NCBI GenBank assembly: GCA_001567505.1 | Contig: LLEU01000018.1 | Span: forward strand, 1-64,000 | From: Acidobacteria bacterium OLB17 | GTDB taxonomy: Bacteria; Acidobacteriota; Blastocatellia; Pyrinomonadales; Pyrinomonadaceae | Length of the DNA stretch: 64,000 nucleotides | Direction of reading: 5' to 3' | Part shown: piece by piece, positions 27,799-36,201 of the stretch | Numbering within the stretch: position 1 is the stretch's first letter | Layout: each line of letters opens with the position of its first letter | Position numbers and translations under genes: made by a program | The notes under the pieces: generated by a model | Seen by the model: the letters and a program-made list of their open reading frames with translations, nothing else | Database searches by the model: none | What the model was told of the DNA's origin: nothing

Positions 27799-28716
27799 TT
27801 ATCTCTTTGCCTTGGTTCCTTTATCTTTCTGAGCAAAATTTGCCTTGCAGAGCGTGACAAACTCCTTTGCGATCGGCGAATAGTAGCCGCCGCGGAGCCT
27901 TGCAAGGCCGAGATCCCAGTTGATCTCCGCGCCTTCGATCAGCCACGAGACAAGCTTCTTCTGCCGCACAAGCTCGGCCACCGTCTTTGCACCGGCCGTG
28001 CCTACACCCATATTCGCCTCGACCATTTCGTTGATCGCCGCTTGTCGCGAAAGTTCCATTATCACGTTCGGCCGCACATTCGCTGCGTTAAAGAAATCAT
28101 CGATCATACGACGCGTATTCCCGCCGCGTTCGCCGAGGATAAGTTTTTCGCCGGCGAGAGCGGCCGCCGAGATGAATCTGTCGTTCGCAAGCCGGTGCGA
28201 TGGATGCCCGATCGCAACGATCTCATCGCTCAGCAAAAGCTCGGTCGTGATCGACGAATTATCGACCGGCAGACTGACGAATGCGATATCGACCTCGCCG
28301 TGCATTATCTTATCGACAAGGAATTGGCTCGTCCCCGACGTTACATGAAGGTCCGCGTTCGGAAATCTTTGGCGCAGCCTGCTAAGGATCTTCGGGAGCT
28401 GATTCGCCGCAAAGTTCGATGAAGAACTGCCGATGCGAAGCCGTCCGTGCTCGGCGCCGGCAACCTCGGCGATCTCGGCGAGGGCCGAGTCGTGTTCGCG
28501 AAGTATCTTCCTCGCCCTTTCGAGAAGGTACTCGCCCGCCTCGGTTAGGATCACGCGGCGGGGCGTTCGCGTAAAGAGCGGCATCCCGACCTCGTCCTCC
28601 AATTGGCGGATCTGCATCGAGATCGCCGCCTGCGTCACGTTTACGCGGCGCGCGCCGGCCGTAAAGGTCTTTGCCTCCGCGATCGCAAGAAAAGCCTTAA
28701 GCTGTCGAATCTCCAT
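27799..28716 (-). CDS. LysR-family transcriptional regulator
   Basis: The product has 305 residues. The N-terminal winged helix (LKAFLAIAEAKTFTAGARRVNVTQAAISMQIRQLEDEVG) is typical of LysR, followed by the periplasmic-binding-like effector domain beginning LRIGSSSSNFAANQLPKIL. It is transcribed with the AmiE-NamZ gene and divergently from the MurK-like gene, with 60 bp between. LysR proteins usually control the divergent promoter, so it is the likely regulator of the MurNAc island. The inducer is unknown; MurNAc, MurNAc-6-P or a muropeptide are candidates by context. Confidence 0.9.
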   Translation of the reverse strand: MEIRQLKAFLAIAEAKTFTAGARRVNVTQAAISMQIRQLEDEVGMPLFTRTPRRVILTEAGEYLLERARKILREHDSALAEIAEVAGAEHGRLRIGSSSSNFAANQLPKILSRLRQRFPNADLHVTSGTSQFLVDKIMHGEVDIAFVSLPVDNSSITTELLLSDEIVAIGHPSHRLANDRFISAAALAGEKLILGERGGNTRRMIDDFFNAANVRPNVIMELSRQAAINEMVEANMGVGTAGAKTVAELVRQKKLVSWLIEGAEINWDLGLARLRGGYYSPIAKEFVTLCKANFAQKDKGTKAKR

Positions 28717-28776
28717 AGCCCAAAATGTCGATCAGAATTGCTTATTGACTACATAAAATCCGTTAAATTTGATTAT

Positions 28777-29844
28777 ATGTCAAGTCTGGCGAAAAATGTA
28801 CGTGTCTTTGCCCGCGTTAAGAGCGGCCGTGCAAATGCCGAAAACGAACACAAAAAGGAGAGAAAGGCGGCGGCCTATCAGTTCTATCTCGGCGTTGACG
28901 GCGGCGGCACGAAATGCACGATCGCACTAATGAACTCGAGCGGCCGCGTCGTTGCCGAAGGTGCGGGCGGCCCGGCGAACCCGCTCCGAGTCGGCGTCGA
29001 AACGGCCGTATCGAACATTGCATACGCGATCGACAAAGCGTGCGACGAACACAACATTTCCCGCGGCGACATTGTGGCGGCGACGCTCGGCCTCGCGGGA
29101 GTTCGTAGGCACGACATTCGCGAACGCGTGCGCGAGAGCTTTCTCGCCAGGTTCCGAGTTCAGCGGATCGTCGTGACCACCGATGCGGAGATCGCTCTTT
29201 ACGGAACGACCTTCGGCGAAGCGGGACTCGTCGTGATCGCAGGCACAGGTTCGATCTGCCTTGGCGTCGATGCGAAAGGGCGGCGTGCGATGGCAGGCGG
29301 TTGGGGACCTGTCGCGGGTGACGAAGGCGGCGGACGCGGCATTGCCGGAGAAGCACTTCATCGCATTGCAAAAGCCTCTGACGGCCGCGGCCCGCAGACT
29401 TCGCTATCCGAACAGGCCGCCGAGTACTTCCGAGCTTCGAACGTCGAGAATCTCATCGGTGCGATCTACGCACCGACAATGGATAACAGTCGAATTGCAG
29501 GTTTTTCGCGTTTTGTAACCGAAGCCGCGAAGGCGGGGGACGCCGTCGCGATCGAGATCCTGCGAGAGGCCGGCGAAGAGCTCGGGAATGCCGCCGTTGC
29601 GGTAATAAAAAAGCTTGGGCTCGGCAAAGAGAGGTTCCCTGTCGGCTGCGTCGGAAGCGTTTTCCTTGCCGGGCCGCTCTTGACCGATTCGATGTCGAAG
29701 CTGATCCACACGCACGCACCGAACGCTTATCTGACGAAGCCAAAGCGTTCTCCGGCACACGCCGCTTGTGAGATCGCCCGCACGAACGGCCGCATTGTCG
29801 AGCCCATGCCCGGCGACGACGGGCCGTCGCTGCGAAAAAACTGA
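28777..29844 (+). CDS. BadF/BcrA-type amino-sugar kinase, probable MurNAc/GlcNAc kinase
   Basis: The product has about 355 residues. The ASKHA fold shows the phosphate-1 loop YLGVDGGGTKCTIAL, the motif VVIAGTGSICLG, then GGWGPVAGDEGGG, and the late CVGSVFLAGPL segment. The ATG at 28777 adds about 37 charged residues before the fold and has no clear ribosome-binding site, so the true start may be further in. BadF-family kinases include MurK of Clostridium, which phosphorylates MurNAc and GlcNAc. The gene stands directly before murQ, whose substrate is MurNAc-6-P, which supports this role in a genome with no sugar PTS visible nearby. Confidence 0.82.
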   Translation: MSSLAKNVRVFARVKSGRANAENEHKKERKAAAYQFYLGVDGGGTKCTIALMNSSGRVVAEGAGGPANPLRVGVETAVSNIAYAIDKACDEHNISRGDIVAATLGLAGVRRHDIRERVRESFLARFRVQRIVVTTDAEIALYGTTFGEAGLVVIAGTGSICLGVDAKGRRAMAGGWGPVAGDEGGGRGIAGEALHRIAKASDGRGPQTSLSEQAAEYFRASNVENLIGAIYAPTMDNSRIAGFSRFVTEAAKAGDAVAIEILREAGEELGNAAVAVIKKLGLGKERFPVGCVGSVFLAGPLLTDSMSKLIHTHAPNAYLTKPKRSPAHAACEIARTNGRIVEPMPGDDGPSLRKN

Positions 29845-29910
29845 CCGCAGCCGTCAACTTCGAGATAACGCGGGCGATAGCTTAGAATTCCTTGAGGCAA
29901 AACAACGAGT

Positions 29911-30804
29911 GTGACTTCGATTACCGAAACCGAAAACCCCGCGACCCGAAACATTGATAAAGCTTCGACGCTCGAAGCTCTCGCTCTCATAAATCGCGAA
30001 GATCAGTTTGTCGCCGCTGCCGTCGAAAAGGTTTTGCCGCAGGTTGCGACGGCGGTCGATCAAATAGTTGAACGACTCAAGAACGGCGGGCGCCTTTTAT
30101 ACGTTGGAACCGGCACGAGCGGGCGTCTTGGTGTTTTGGATGCGAGCGAACTGCCTCCGACCTTCGGCGTCGATCGCGAACTTGTCAGAGGCGTGATCGC
30201 TGGCGGCATCGACGCTCTTTACAAAGCGACCGAAGCAAGCGAGGACGACCGCGAGGCAGGTAAAGCCGACCTGAAGGGCTTCGATCTGAGCGGCAAAGAT
30301 TCCGTGATCGGGATCGCGGCTTCCGGACGCACACCGTACACGGTCGGCGCTCTCGAATTCGCACGTGAATGCGGCTGCTTTACGGCCTGCATCACCTGCG
30401 TTCCGGATTCACCGATCACAAAAGCGGCCGATATTGCGATCGTTGCCGTCGTCGGCCCTGAGGCGATAACCGGTTCGACACGAATGAAGGCCGGCACCGC
30501 GCAAAAGATGATATTGAATATGATCTCGACCGTCGCGATGATCCGCCTCGGATACGTGGTCGGGAATCGTATGACGAATATGCGTGCCGCGAACGACAAA
30601 CTTCGCGAACGGAGTTTGCGTATCATTGAAGCTGAAACCCTGAAGAGCGAGGCCGAATCGCAAGAACTTCTTGAAGCTGCGGGCGGCGACCTTCGCGTGG
30701 CCCTTGTGATGGCAAAGGCCGGCGTTTCCCGTGAGGTGGCGAGTCGGCTCTTGGCCGAGACGAACTTCGTCGTGCCGGAAGCGATCCGGCTTGCGAACCG
30801 ATAG
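29911..30804 (+). CDS. murQ: N-acetylmuramic acid 6-phosphate etherase
   Basis: The product has 297 residues, with a GTG start. MurQ cleaves the lactyl ether of MurNAc-6-P to give GlcNAc-6-P and D-lactate in the cytoplasm. The sequence shows the N-terminal TENPATRNIDKASTLEAL, the SIS domain with YVGTGTSGRLGVLDASELPPTFG, then AGGIDALYKATEASEDD, the SIS serine region IAASGRTPY, and GSTRMKAGTAQKMILN. All are signatures of MurQ. It is the second gene in the run of plus-strand salvage genes. Confidence 0.95.
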   Translation: MTSITETENPATRNIDKASTLEALALINREDQFVAAAVEKVLPQVATAVDQIVERLKNGGRLLYVGTGTSGRLGVLDASELPPTFGVDRELVRGVIAGGIDALYKATEASEDDREAGKADLKGFDLSGKDSVIGIAASGRTPYTVGALEFARECGCFTACITCVPDSPITKAADIAIVAVVGPEAITGSTRMKAGTAQKMILNMISTVAMIRLGYVVGNRMTNMRAANDKLRERSLRIIEAETLKSEAESQELLEAAGGDLRVALVMAKAGVSREVASRLLAETNFVVPEAIRLANR

Positions 30805-30817
30805 CGAACTATTTCTG

Positions 30818-31480
30818 ATGAACAAATTCGTCTTCTTTTTTGATGTCGATAACACGCTGCTCGATAACGACCGCGTGACGGCCGCCCTTCGCGAATTTTT
30901 GAACGACGAGGTCGGTGAACAGCGGACTTCGACCTATTGGCAGATCTTTGAGGAACTGCGGCGTGAGCTTGGTTATGCCGATTATCTCGGCGCATTGCAG
31001 CGGTATCGTTCGCAGTTCCCGTACGATTCGCATCTGCTTTCGCTGTCGAATTTTCTGATAAATTATCCGTTCGCGAACCGCCTGTTCCCGAACTCGCTCG
31101 ACGTCATCGACCGATTCAAGAAACTCGGCCCGGTCGTGATACTGACCGATGGCGATGCTGTGTTCCAACCGCGAAAGATCGAGCGTTCGGGCCTCGGCGA
31201 GGCCGTTGAAAACAACGTCCTCATTTACATTCACAAAGAGCACGAACTGCACGACATCGAACGCCGCTATCCGGCGGAGCATTATTTCCTTTTTGACGAC
31301 AAACTTCGCATCCTGACAGCCATCAAGAAGCAGTGGCAGTCGCGAGTGACGACCGTCTTCGTGCGTCAAGGCCATTACGCCGCCGACACCGCGGAGATCG
31401 CTCAGTACCCGAACGCAGACATTTCGATCGACCGCATCGGCGATGCACTTTCCATCGCGATCGAGCGTAAAGAGAACTAA
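30818..31480 (+). CDS. HAD-superfamily hydrolase in the MurNAc operon
   Basis: The product has 220 residues from the ATG at 30818, which opens MNKFVFFFDVDNTLLDND, the HAD nucleophile motif DxDNT. Motif II is LTDGD and the late motif has the acidic FLFDDK. The start lies 13 bases after murQ, and the stop is directly followed by the symporter start, so it belongs to the operon. The substrate is unknown. One possibility is a sugar-phosphate phosphatase (MupP of Pseudomonas is a HAD enzyme acting on MurNAc-6-P), but the sequence alone does not show this. Confidence 0.8.
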   Translation: MNKFVFFFDVDNTLLDNDRVTAALREFLNDEVGEQRTSTYWQIFEELRRELGYADYLGALQRYRSQFPYDSHLLSLSNFLINYPFANRLFPNSLDVIDRFKKLGPVVILTDGDAVFQPRKIERSGLGEAVENNVLIYIHKEHELHDIERRYPAEHYFLFDDKLRILTAIKKQWQSRVTTVFVRQGHYAADTAEIAQYPNADISIDRIGDALSIAIERKEN

Positions 31481-32998
31481 ATGCAAACACTCGACCTTGT
31501 GATCATCTTCGGATACCTGATCGGCATCACGGCCTTCGGTATTCTCTTTTCCGGAAAGCAGGAGACGACCGAAGATTACTTCGTCGGTGACAGAAGCGTT
31601 CCGTGGTGGGCGATCGCGATGTCGATCGTCGCAACGGAAACGAGCACGATCACGTTCGTCTCCGTGCCCGGGATCGCGTTCGCAAAAGGCGGGAATTTCC
31701 AATTCCTGCAGCTCGTATTCGGATATCTGCTCGGCCGGATCGTCATCTCGTTCCTGTTCATTCCGCTTTATTTCAAAGGTGAGCTTCAGACGGTTTACCA
31801 GCTTCTCGGCGACCGCTTCGGCCGAAGGGTAAAGATGCTTGCGTCGGCATTATTCGTCGTGATGCGGAACATTGCCGACGGCATTCGCTTGCTCCTGACC
31901 GCTATCGTCCTCGCTGCCGTTTGGGCGTCGTTCAATCCGGGGACCGATCCGGCGACGGTCATCGTCGCGTCGATCGTCCTGCTCGGACTTGTGATGATCG
32001 TTTTCACGTTCTACGGCGGAATGGAGGCCGTCATCTGGGTCGAGGTAGTCCAACTCGTTATCTATATCGGCGGTGCCGCTGCGGCAGGCATCGTCCTTCT
32101 GCAGAATATCGAGGGCGGATTCTCGGGTGCGGTCGCTCTCGGCGAGCAATTCAATAAATTCAGCGTCTTCGATTTCGGCTGGGATATCACGAAGACCTAC
32201 ACATTTTGGTCCGGCCTGCTCGGCGGCTGCTTCCTGACGATGTCAACGCACGGAACGGATCAATATCTCGTTCAACGATATTTGTGCACGAGCAAGCCGC
32301 TTTCTGCCGCGACGGCACTGCTCTCTTCCGGCCTTGTCGTGCTCGGGCAGTTCGTCGGGTTCTTGTTTATCGGCGTCCTGCTCTTTGCGTTCTATGCACC
32401 GTACGCTTCGCCCGAATACGCGCAGGCAGGCGTTGCCGGTTCTGGTATCTCTGCGACGTTCCCTTTCCTTAAAGGCGACCAGGTCTTCCCGAATTTCATT
32501 ACCGAGCATATGCCCGCGGGATTGTCGGGCCTGGTGGTCGCGGCGATCTTTGCGGCGGCCCTGTCATCTTCGCTAAACTCTATTGCGGCAACGGCGATCA
32601 ACGACCTTTACAAGCCATTCGCTCCGGAAGCCGACGACCGCAAACTCGTCCGGCTTGCGGGCTGGCTGACGGTCATCGTCGGGATAGTGCAGATCCTGAT
32701 CGCGGTCGCGTTCATGAGGTCGGGCGAATCGGCGCTTGCACTCGCGCTCTCGGTCGCGTCCCTGATCAACGGCCCGATCCTCGGCGTCTTCCTTGTCGGC
32801 ACGCTTATCCGCCGAGCACGCGAGATGCATGCTCTCGTCGGAATGATCGCGAGTATTTGCGTAATGGTCTATATCCTGCTTGCGACAAAGATCGCGTGGA
32901 CGTGGTACGCGCTGATCGGCAGCATCGTTACGCTCATCGTCGCATGGGCGGCATCAATACTCTCGCGGCCGCAATTGAATGATGAAGTCAATAATTAG
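31481..32998 (+). CDS. Sodium:solute symporter (SSS family), probable amino-sugar importer
   Basis: The product has 505 residues and about 13 hydrophobic segments. Family features include the early pattern VGDRSVPWWAIAMSIVATETSTITFVSVPGIAF, EVVQLVIYIGG, and LVVAAIFAAALSSSLNSIAATAINDLY, in which the last carries the sodium-site serines. SSS transporters bring in sugars, sialic acids or amino acids with sodium. The gene starts right after the HAD gene and is followed by nagZ with a 20-bp overlap. It is therefore a likely inner-membrane importer of MurNAc or GlcNAc, replacing the PTS permease MurP of other species. The substrate is inferred from context only. Confidence 0.88.
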   Translation: MQTLDLVIIFGYLIGITAFGILFSGKQETTEDYFVGDRSVPWWAIAMSIVATETSTITFVSVPGIAFAKGGNFQFLQLVFGYLLGRIVISFLFIPLYFKGELQTVYQLLGDRFGRRVKMLASALFVVMRNIADGIRLLLTAIVLAAVWASFNPGTDPATVIVASIVLLGLVMIVFTFYGGMEAVIWVEVVQLVIYIGGAAAAGIVLLQNIEGGFSGAVALGEQFNKFSVFDFGWDITKTYTFWSGLLGGCFLTMSTHGTDQYLVQRYLCTSKPLSAATALLSSGLVVLGQFVGFLFIGVLLFAFYAPYASPEYAQAGVAGSGISATFPFLKGDQVFPNFITEHMPAGLSGLVVAAIFAAALSSSLNSIAATAINDLYKPFAPEADDRKLVRLAGWLTVIVGIVQILIAVAFMRSGESALALALSVASLINGPILGVFLVGTLIRRAREMHALVGMIASICVMVYILLATKIAWTWYALIGSIVTLIVAWAASILSRPQLNDEVNN

Positions 32999-34814
32999 CT
33001 TGATCCTCGTATTTACGTTCCTTGCGGGCGGTTCGACCCTTGCGAAAACGGGCGGCCGTACGGCCGGGGACGTTCGCCCGTTCGCACCGTCGGAAAAGGA
33101 CTGGAAACGCGCTGACAAACTTCTCAAAAAGATGTCGCTCGAAGAGAAGGTCGGGCAGCTAATTCAGATCGGCATCAACGCAAGATTTGCGAACCGCGAC
33201 AGCGCGTATTTCAAAGAGTTGAAACGCCAGGTCGTTGAGAACAAGATCGGCGGCGTCATCTTTTTTGGTGCGCCAATGTACGAGACCTCGGTCCTCATCA
33301 ATCGAATGCAGGCCGAGGCGAAGCTTCCGCTGTTGATGGCCTTGGATGCCGAAACGGGCGTCGGTATGCGGTTCGCCGACGCGGTGAATTTCCCGTGGGC
33401 AATGGCCGTAGCCGCGACAGGCGAACCCGATTACGCACGACGCATCGGCGTCATCACGGCTCGCGAAGCACGCGCTATGGGCTTTCAACATATATATGCG
33501 CCCGTCCTCGACGTGAACAACAACGCCACGAATCCGGTGATAAACGTGCGCAGTTTTGGCGAAGATCCGCAGGATGTCGCAAGGTTCGGCACGGCGTTCA
33601 TCGACGGCGTTCAAAGCGAACGGGCGATCGCGACGGCCAAGCATTTTCCCGGCCATGGCGACACGGCCGTCGATTCGCATCGCGGCCTGCCTATCATCGA
33701 CCATTCGCTTGCGTCACTTGAAAAGACCGAACTCGTTCCCTTTCGGGCCGCGGTCAAGGACGGTGTTGCGTCGGTAATGATCGCACATATTGCCCTGCCG
33801 CAGATCGACAACGAGGCCATCATGCCGCTCAAGAATTATCGAGGCGGCGATGCCGAGGCCGGAGCTGAGATCGTCGATCAGAAGGCATACATTCCCGCGA
33901 CGCTTTCTAAAAAGGTACAGACCGACCTTCTTCGCAATGAGATGGGTTTTAAGGGACTGATCGTAACCGACGCGATGTCGATGAGCGGCCTCACGCTCTA
34001 TTTTGAGCAAGGCGAGGCCGGCGTTCGGGCATTTCTTGCGGGTTCGGACCTGCTTGAGAAACCTTCGGATCCGGATGCGATGCTGGCCGGGATCATCGCT
34101 GCCGCAAAGAGCGGCCGCATTCCGCCGGAGCGTCTCGATGATTCGGTTCGCCGCATTCTCGCGTGGAAATCGGCGGTCGGCCTCTTCGAGAAAAGGTTCG
34201 TGAACATAGACGCAATGGATACGATCATCTCCGGCCCCGAGTCGCTCGCACTCGCAAGCGAGGTCGCCTCAAAAGCGATCACGCTCGTGCGAAACAACGC
34301 GTCCGCACTGCCGGTCGATCGCTCGAAAAAGATCGTAGTGCTCGGCCTCTCGAACGGCTTTGACGGCCCCGAGACAATGGCGTCGTTCGCAGCAACGCTT
34401 CGCTCGCAGGGCCTCAAATTCAAGTCGCATTACCTGCAGGAGAATTCGCTCAACGAGGACGTTCAGGCAGCACGCAGTTCGGCATCGGACGCGGACATCG
34501 TGATCGTCGGCCTTTTCGGGCGTGTGCGTTCGGGAGCAAAGAACAGCGTCGGCGTTCCCGAGAACGGCGCCGCGATCCTGCGTTCGGTTCTCGCCGAAGG
34601 CAAACAGGTCATCGGCATCAGTTTTGGAAACCCGTATGTGCTCGGCTCGTTTCCGGAGATGCAGGCATACGTTGTCGCCTATGGCGATATGTCCAGTCTT
34701 CAGCGGGCCGCAGCACGCTCGATCCTCGGGCTTCAGCCGATCACGGGCCGACTTCCGATCACGCTTCCCGGACTCTACCCGAAAGGCACGGGCATTCAGG
34801 TGACGGCGAAATGA
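32979..34814 (+). CDS. nagZ: Exported glycoside hydrolase family 3 beta-N-acetylhexosaminidase (NagZ-like)
   Basis: The product has 611 residues with a signal peptide ending near STLAKTG. The GH3 catalytic domain shows the NagZ histidine-aspartate loop KHFPGHGDTAVDSHRGLP and the nucleophile-containing GLIVTDAMSMSGL. A second GH3 C-terminal domain follows (about 390-611), as in Bacillus NagZ and unlike the short cytoplasmic NagZ of enterobacteria. It removes terminal GlcNAc from wall fragments outside the cytoplasm. It overlaps the symporter gene by 20 bp and its stop overlaps the lysA start (ATGA). Confidence 0.92.
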   Translation: MMKSIISLILVFTFLAGGSTLAKTGGRTAGDVRPFAPSEKDWKRADKLLKKMSLEEKVGQLIQIGINARFANRDSAYFKELKRQVVENKIGGVIFFGAPMYETSVLINRMQAEAKLPLLMALDAETGVGMRFADAVNFPWAMAVAATGEPDYARRIGVITAREARAMGFQHIYAPVLDVNNNATNPVINVRSFGEDPQDVARFGTAFIDGVQSERAIATAKHFPGHGDTAVDSHRGLPIIDHSLASLEKTELVPFRAAVKDGVASVMIAHIALPQIDNEAIMPLKNYRGGDAEAGAEIVDQKAYIPATLSKKVQTDLLRNEMGFKGLIVTDAMSMSGLTLYFEQGEAGVRAFLAGSDLLEKPSDPDAMLAGIIAAAKSGRIPPERLDDSVRRILAWKSAVGLFEKRFVNIDAMDTIISGPESLALASEVASKAITLVRNNASALPVDRSKKIVVLGLSNGFDGPETMASFAATLRSQGLKFKSHYLQENSLNEDVQAARSSASDADIVIVGLFGRVRSGAKNSVGVPENGAAILRSVLAEGKQVIGISFGNPYVLGSFPEMQAYVVAYGDMSSLQRAAARSILGLQPITGRLPITLPGLYPKGTGIQVTAK

Positions 34815-36199
34815 GCTGGCAGATCGAGGGATTTCTCGAAACACGCAACGGACACCTCACGATCGACGGCGTAGATGCCGTCGAGCTGGCAAAGCGTTTC
34901 GGTTCGCCGCTCTTTGTTTACAGCGAAGCACGCATCCGCCGCAACATCGAACGTCTAAAGCTCGTTGGAGACGCGATCGGCTGCGGATTCAAACTTAGTT
35001 ACGCGGCAAAAGCAATGTCAACTCTCGGGATCCTGCGTGCCGTCAAGGACGCCGATTGCGACATCGAGGTCAATTCCGGCGGCGAATTGTGGAAGGCCCT
35101 GAAGGCTGGATTCAACGGCTCGCAGATCAACTTTAACGGCACGAGCAAAGAGGCATGGGAGATCGACCTCGCGATCGAGAACGACATTTACGCCATACAG
35201 GCGGATTCGCTTTTTGAGCTTTCGCTCATCGACGAGGCTGCCCGGCGCTTGGGCAAACGTGCCAACGTAAGTTTGCGTCTCGTTCCCGAGATCGCCTCCG
35301 ACACTCACTCCGGACTGCAGACGGCCCTGCTTACATCGAAGTTCGGGATGATGCCCGAAGAGGCTTATCGCGCCGTCGCCGAATTCGCCGATTCGCCGTA
35401 CGTCAACATCTGCGGCGTTCATCTGCACATCGGCTCACAGAACCCCGACCCGTCCGTCTATGTCTCGGCCTTTGAAACGCTGTTCGCGAGCTTACTGCGG
35501 ATATTCAACGAGACGGGGCAGAGCCTCGAACATATCAATCTCGGCGGCGGCTTTCCGGTCAAATATCTTGCAGCCGACTCGCTCGTTCCGGACGAGAAAC
35601 AGCGAGCGATGCTCGCGGCCGTTTATGAACCCGCCGATGCGATCGGACCGGCGTGGGACGCGGTTCGACGTGCTGCAAAAGCTGCCGATGCCGAGCATCT
35701 GCTTGACGGCATTACGCTCCTGCTCGAACCCGGACGCAGCATAATTGCGGATGCCGGCGTTTGCCTCACGACGGTTCGCAACGCGAAGTCACGGCCGACG
35801 GACGATGGCGGCGAAGACCACTGGATCCTCACCGACGCAGGCTTTAACATCCTGCTCTCGATGGAAACTTACAAGTGGTATTACCGATTGATATCGGCCG
35901 AACGCGCCGACGCGCCGCACGATGCTCCGTACAAGGCCGCCGGTCCGCTGTGCGATGGCGGCGATGTCTATTTTGACATCGAGGGCGAAGGCCGCTTGCC
36001 CGACCATCGCCTGCTGCCGAAAGGCGTTGAGCCGGGCGAGACGCTCGCCTTACTCAATTGCGGAGCATATTCGTTGGCGCAGGCTTCGCAGTACAACGCT
36101 CGATTCCTTCCTGCGGTCGTGCTCATCGGACGCGACGGCGAACCAACGTTGATCCGACGACGTGACACCTTCAAAGATCTCGTCAGCGCCGATCTCTGA
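34811..36199 (+). CDS. lysA: Diaminopimelate decarboxylase
   Basis: The product has 462 residues, a fold-type III PLP enzyme. The PLP lysine lies in FKLSYAAKAMSTLGIL. The glycine-rich phosphate site is in INLGGGFPVKY, and the late motifs EPGRSIIADAG and LCDGGDVYFD (with the catalytic Cys in the position of the family CESGD motif) are present. It converts meso-diaminopimelate to lysine. Its ATG overlaps the nagZ stop (ATGA), so the two are translationally coupled. Placement in a wall-salvage operon suggests it may act on diaminopimelate released from peptides, or simply supply lysine. A related PLP decarboxylase cannot be fully excluded. Confidence 0.85.
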   Translation: MSWQIEGFLETRNGHLTIDGVDAVELAKRFGSPLFVYSEARIRRNIERLKLVGDAIGCGFKLSYAAKAMSTLGILRAVKDADCDIEVNSGGELWKALKAGFNGSQINFNGTSKEAWEIDLAIENDIYAIQADSLFELSLIDEAARRLGKRANVSLRLVPEIASDTHSGLQTALLTSKFGMMPEEAYRAVAEFADSPYVNICGVHLHIGSQNPDPSVYVSAFETLFASLLRIFNETGQSLEHINLGGGFPVKYLAADSLVPDEKQRAMLAAVYEPADAIGPAWDAVRRAAKAADAEHLLDGITLLLEPGRSIIADAGVCLTTVRNAKSRPTDDGGEDHWILTDAGFNILLSMETYKWYYRLISAERADAPHDAPYKAAGPLCDGGDVYFDIEGEGRLPDHRLLPKGVEPGETLALLNCGAYSLAQASQYNARFLPAVVLIGRDGEPTLIRRRDTFKDLVSADL

Positions 36200-36201
36200 C
36201 A

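Noticed and set aside
28717..28776. A defined LysR operator between the regulator and the MurK-like gene
   Set aside because: The 60-bp gap is AT-rich with weak inverted repeats, but none was clear enough to call as a T-N11-A site.
20355..36199. A glucosamine-6-phosphate deaminase (nagB) in the salvage island
   Set aside because: No sequence in the window carries NagB motifs; the step must be encoded elsewhere if present.
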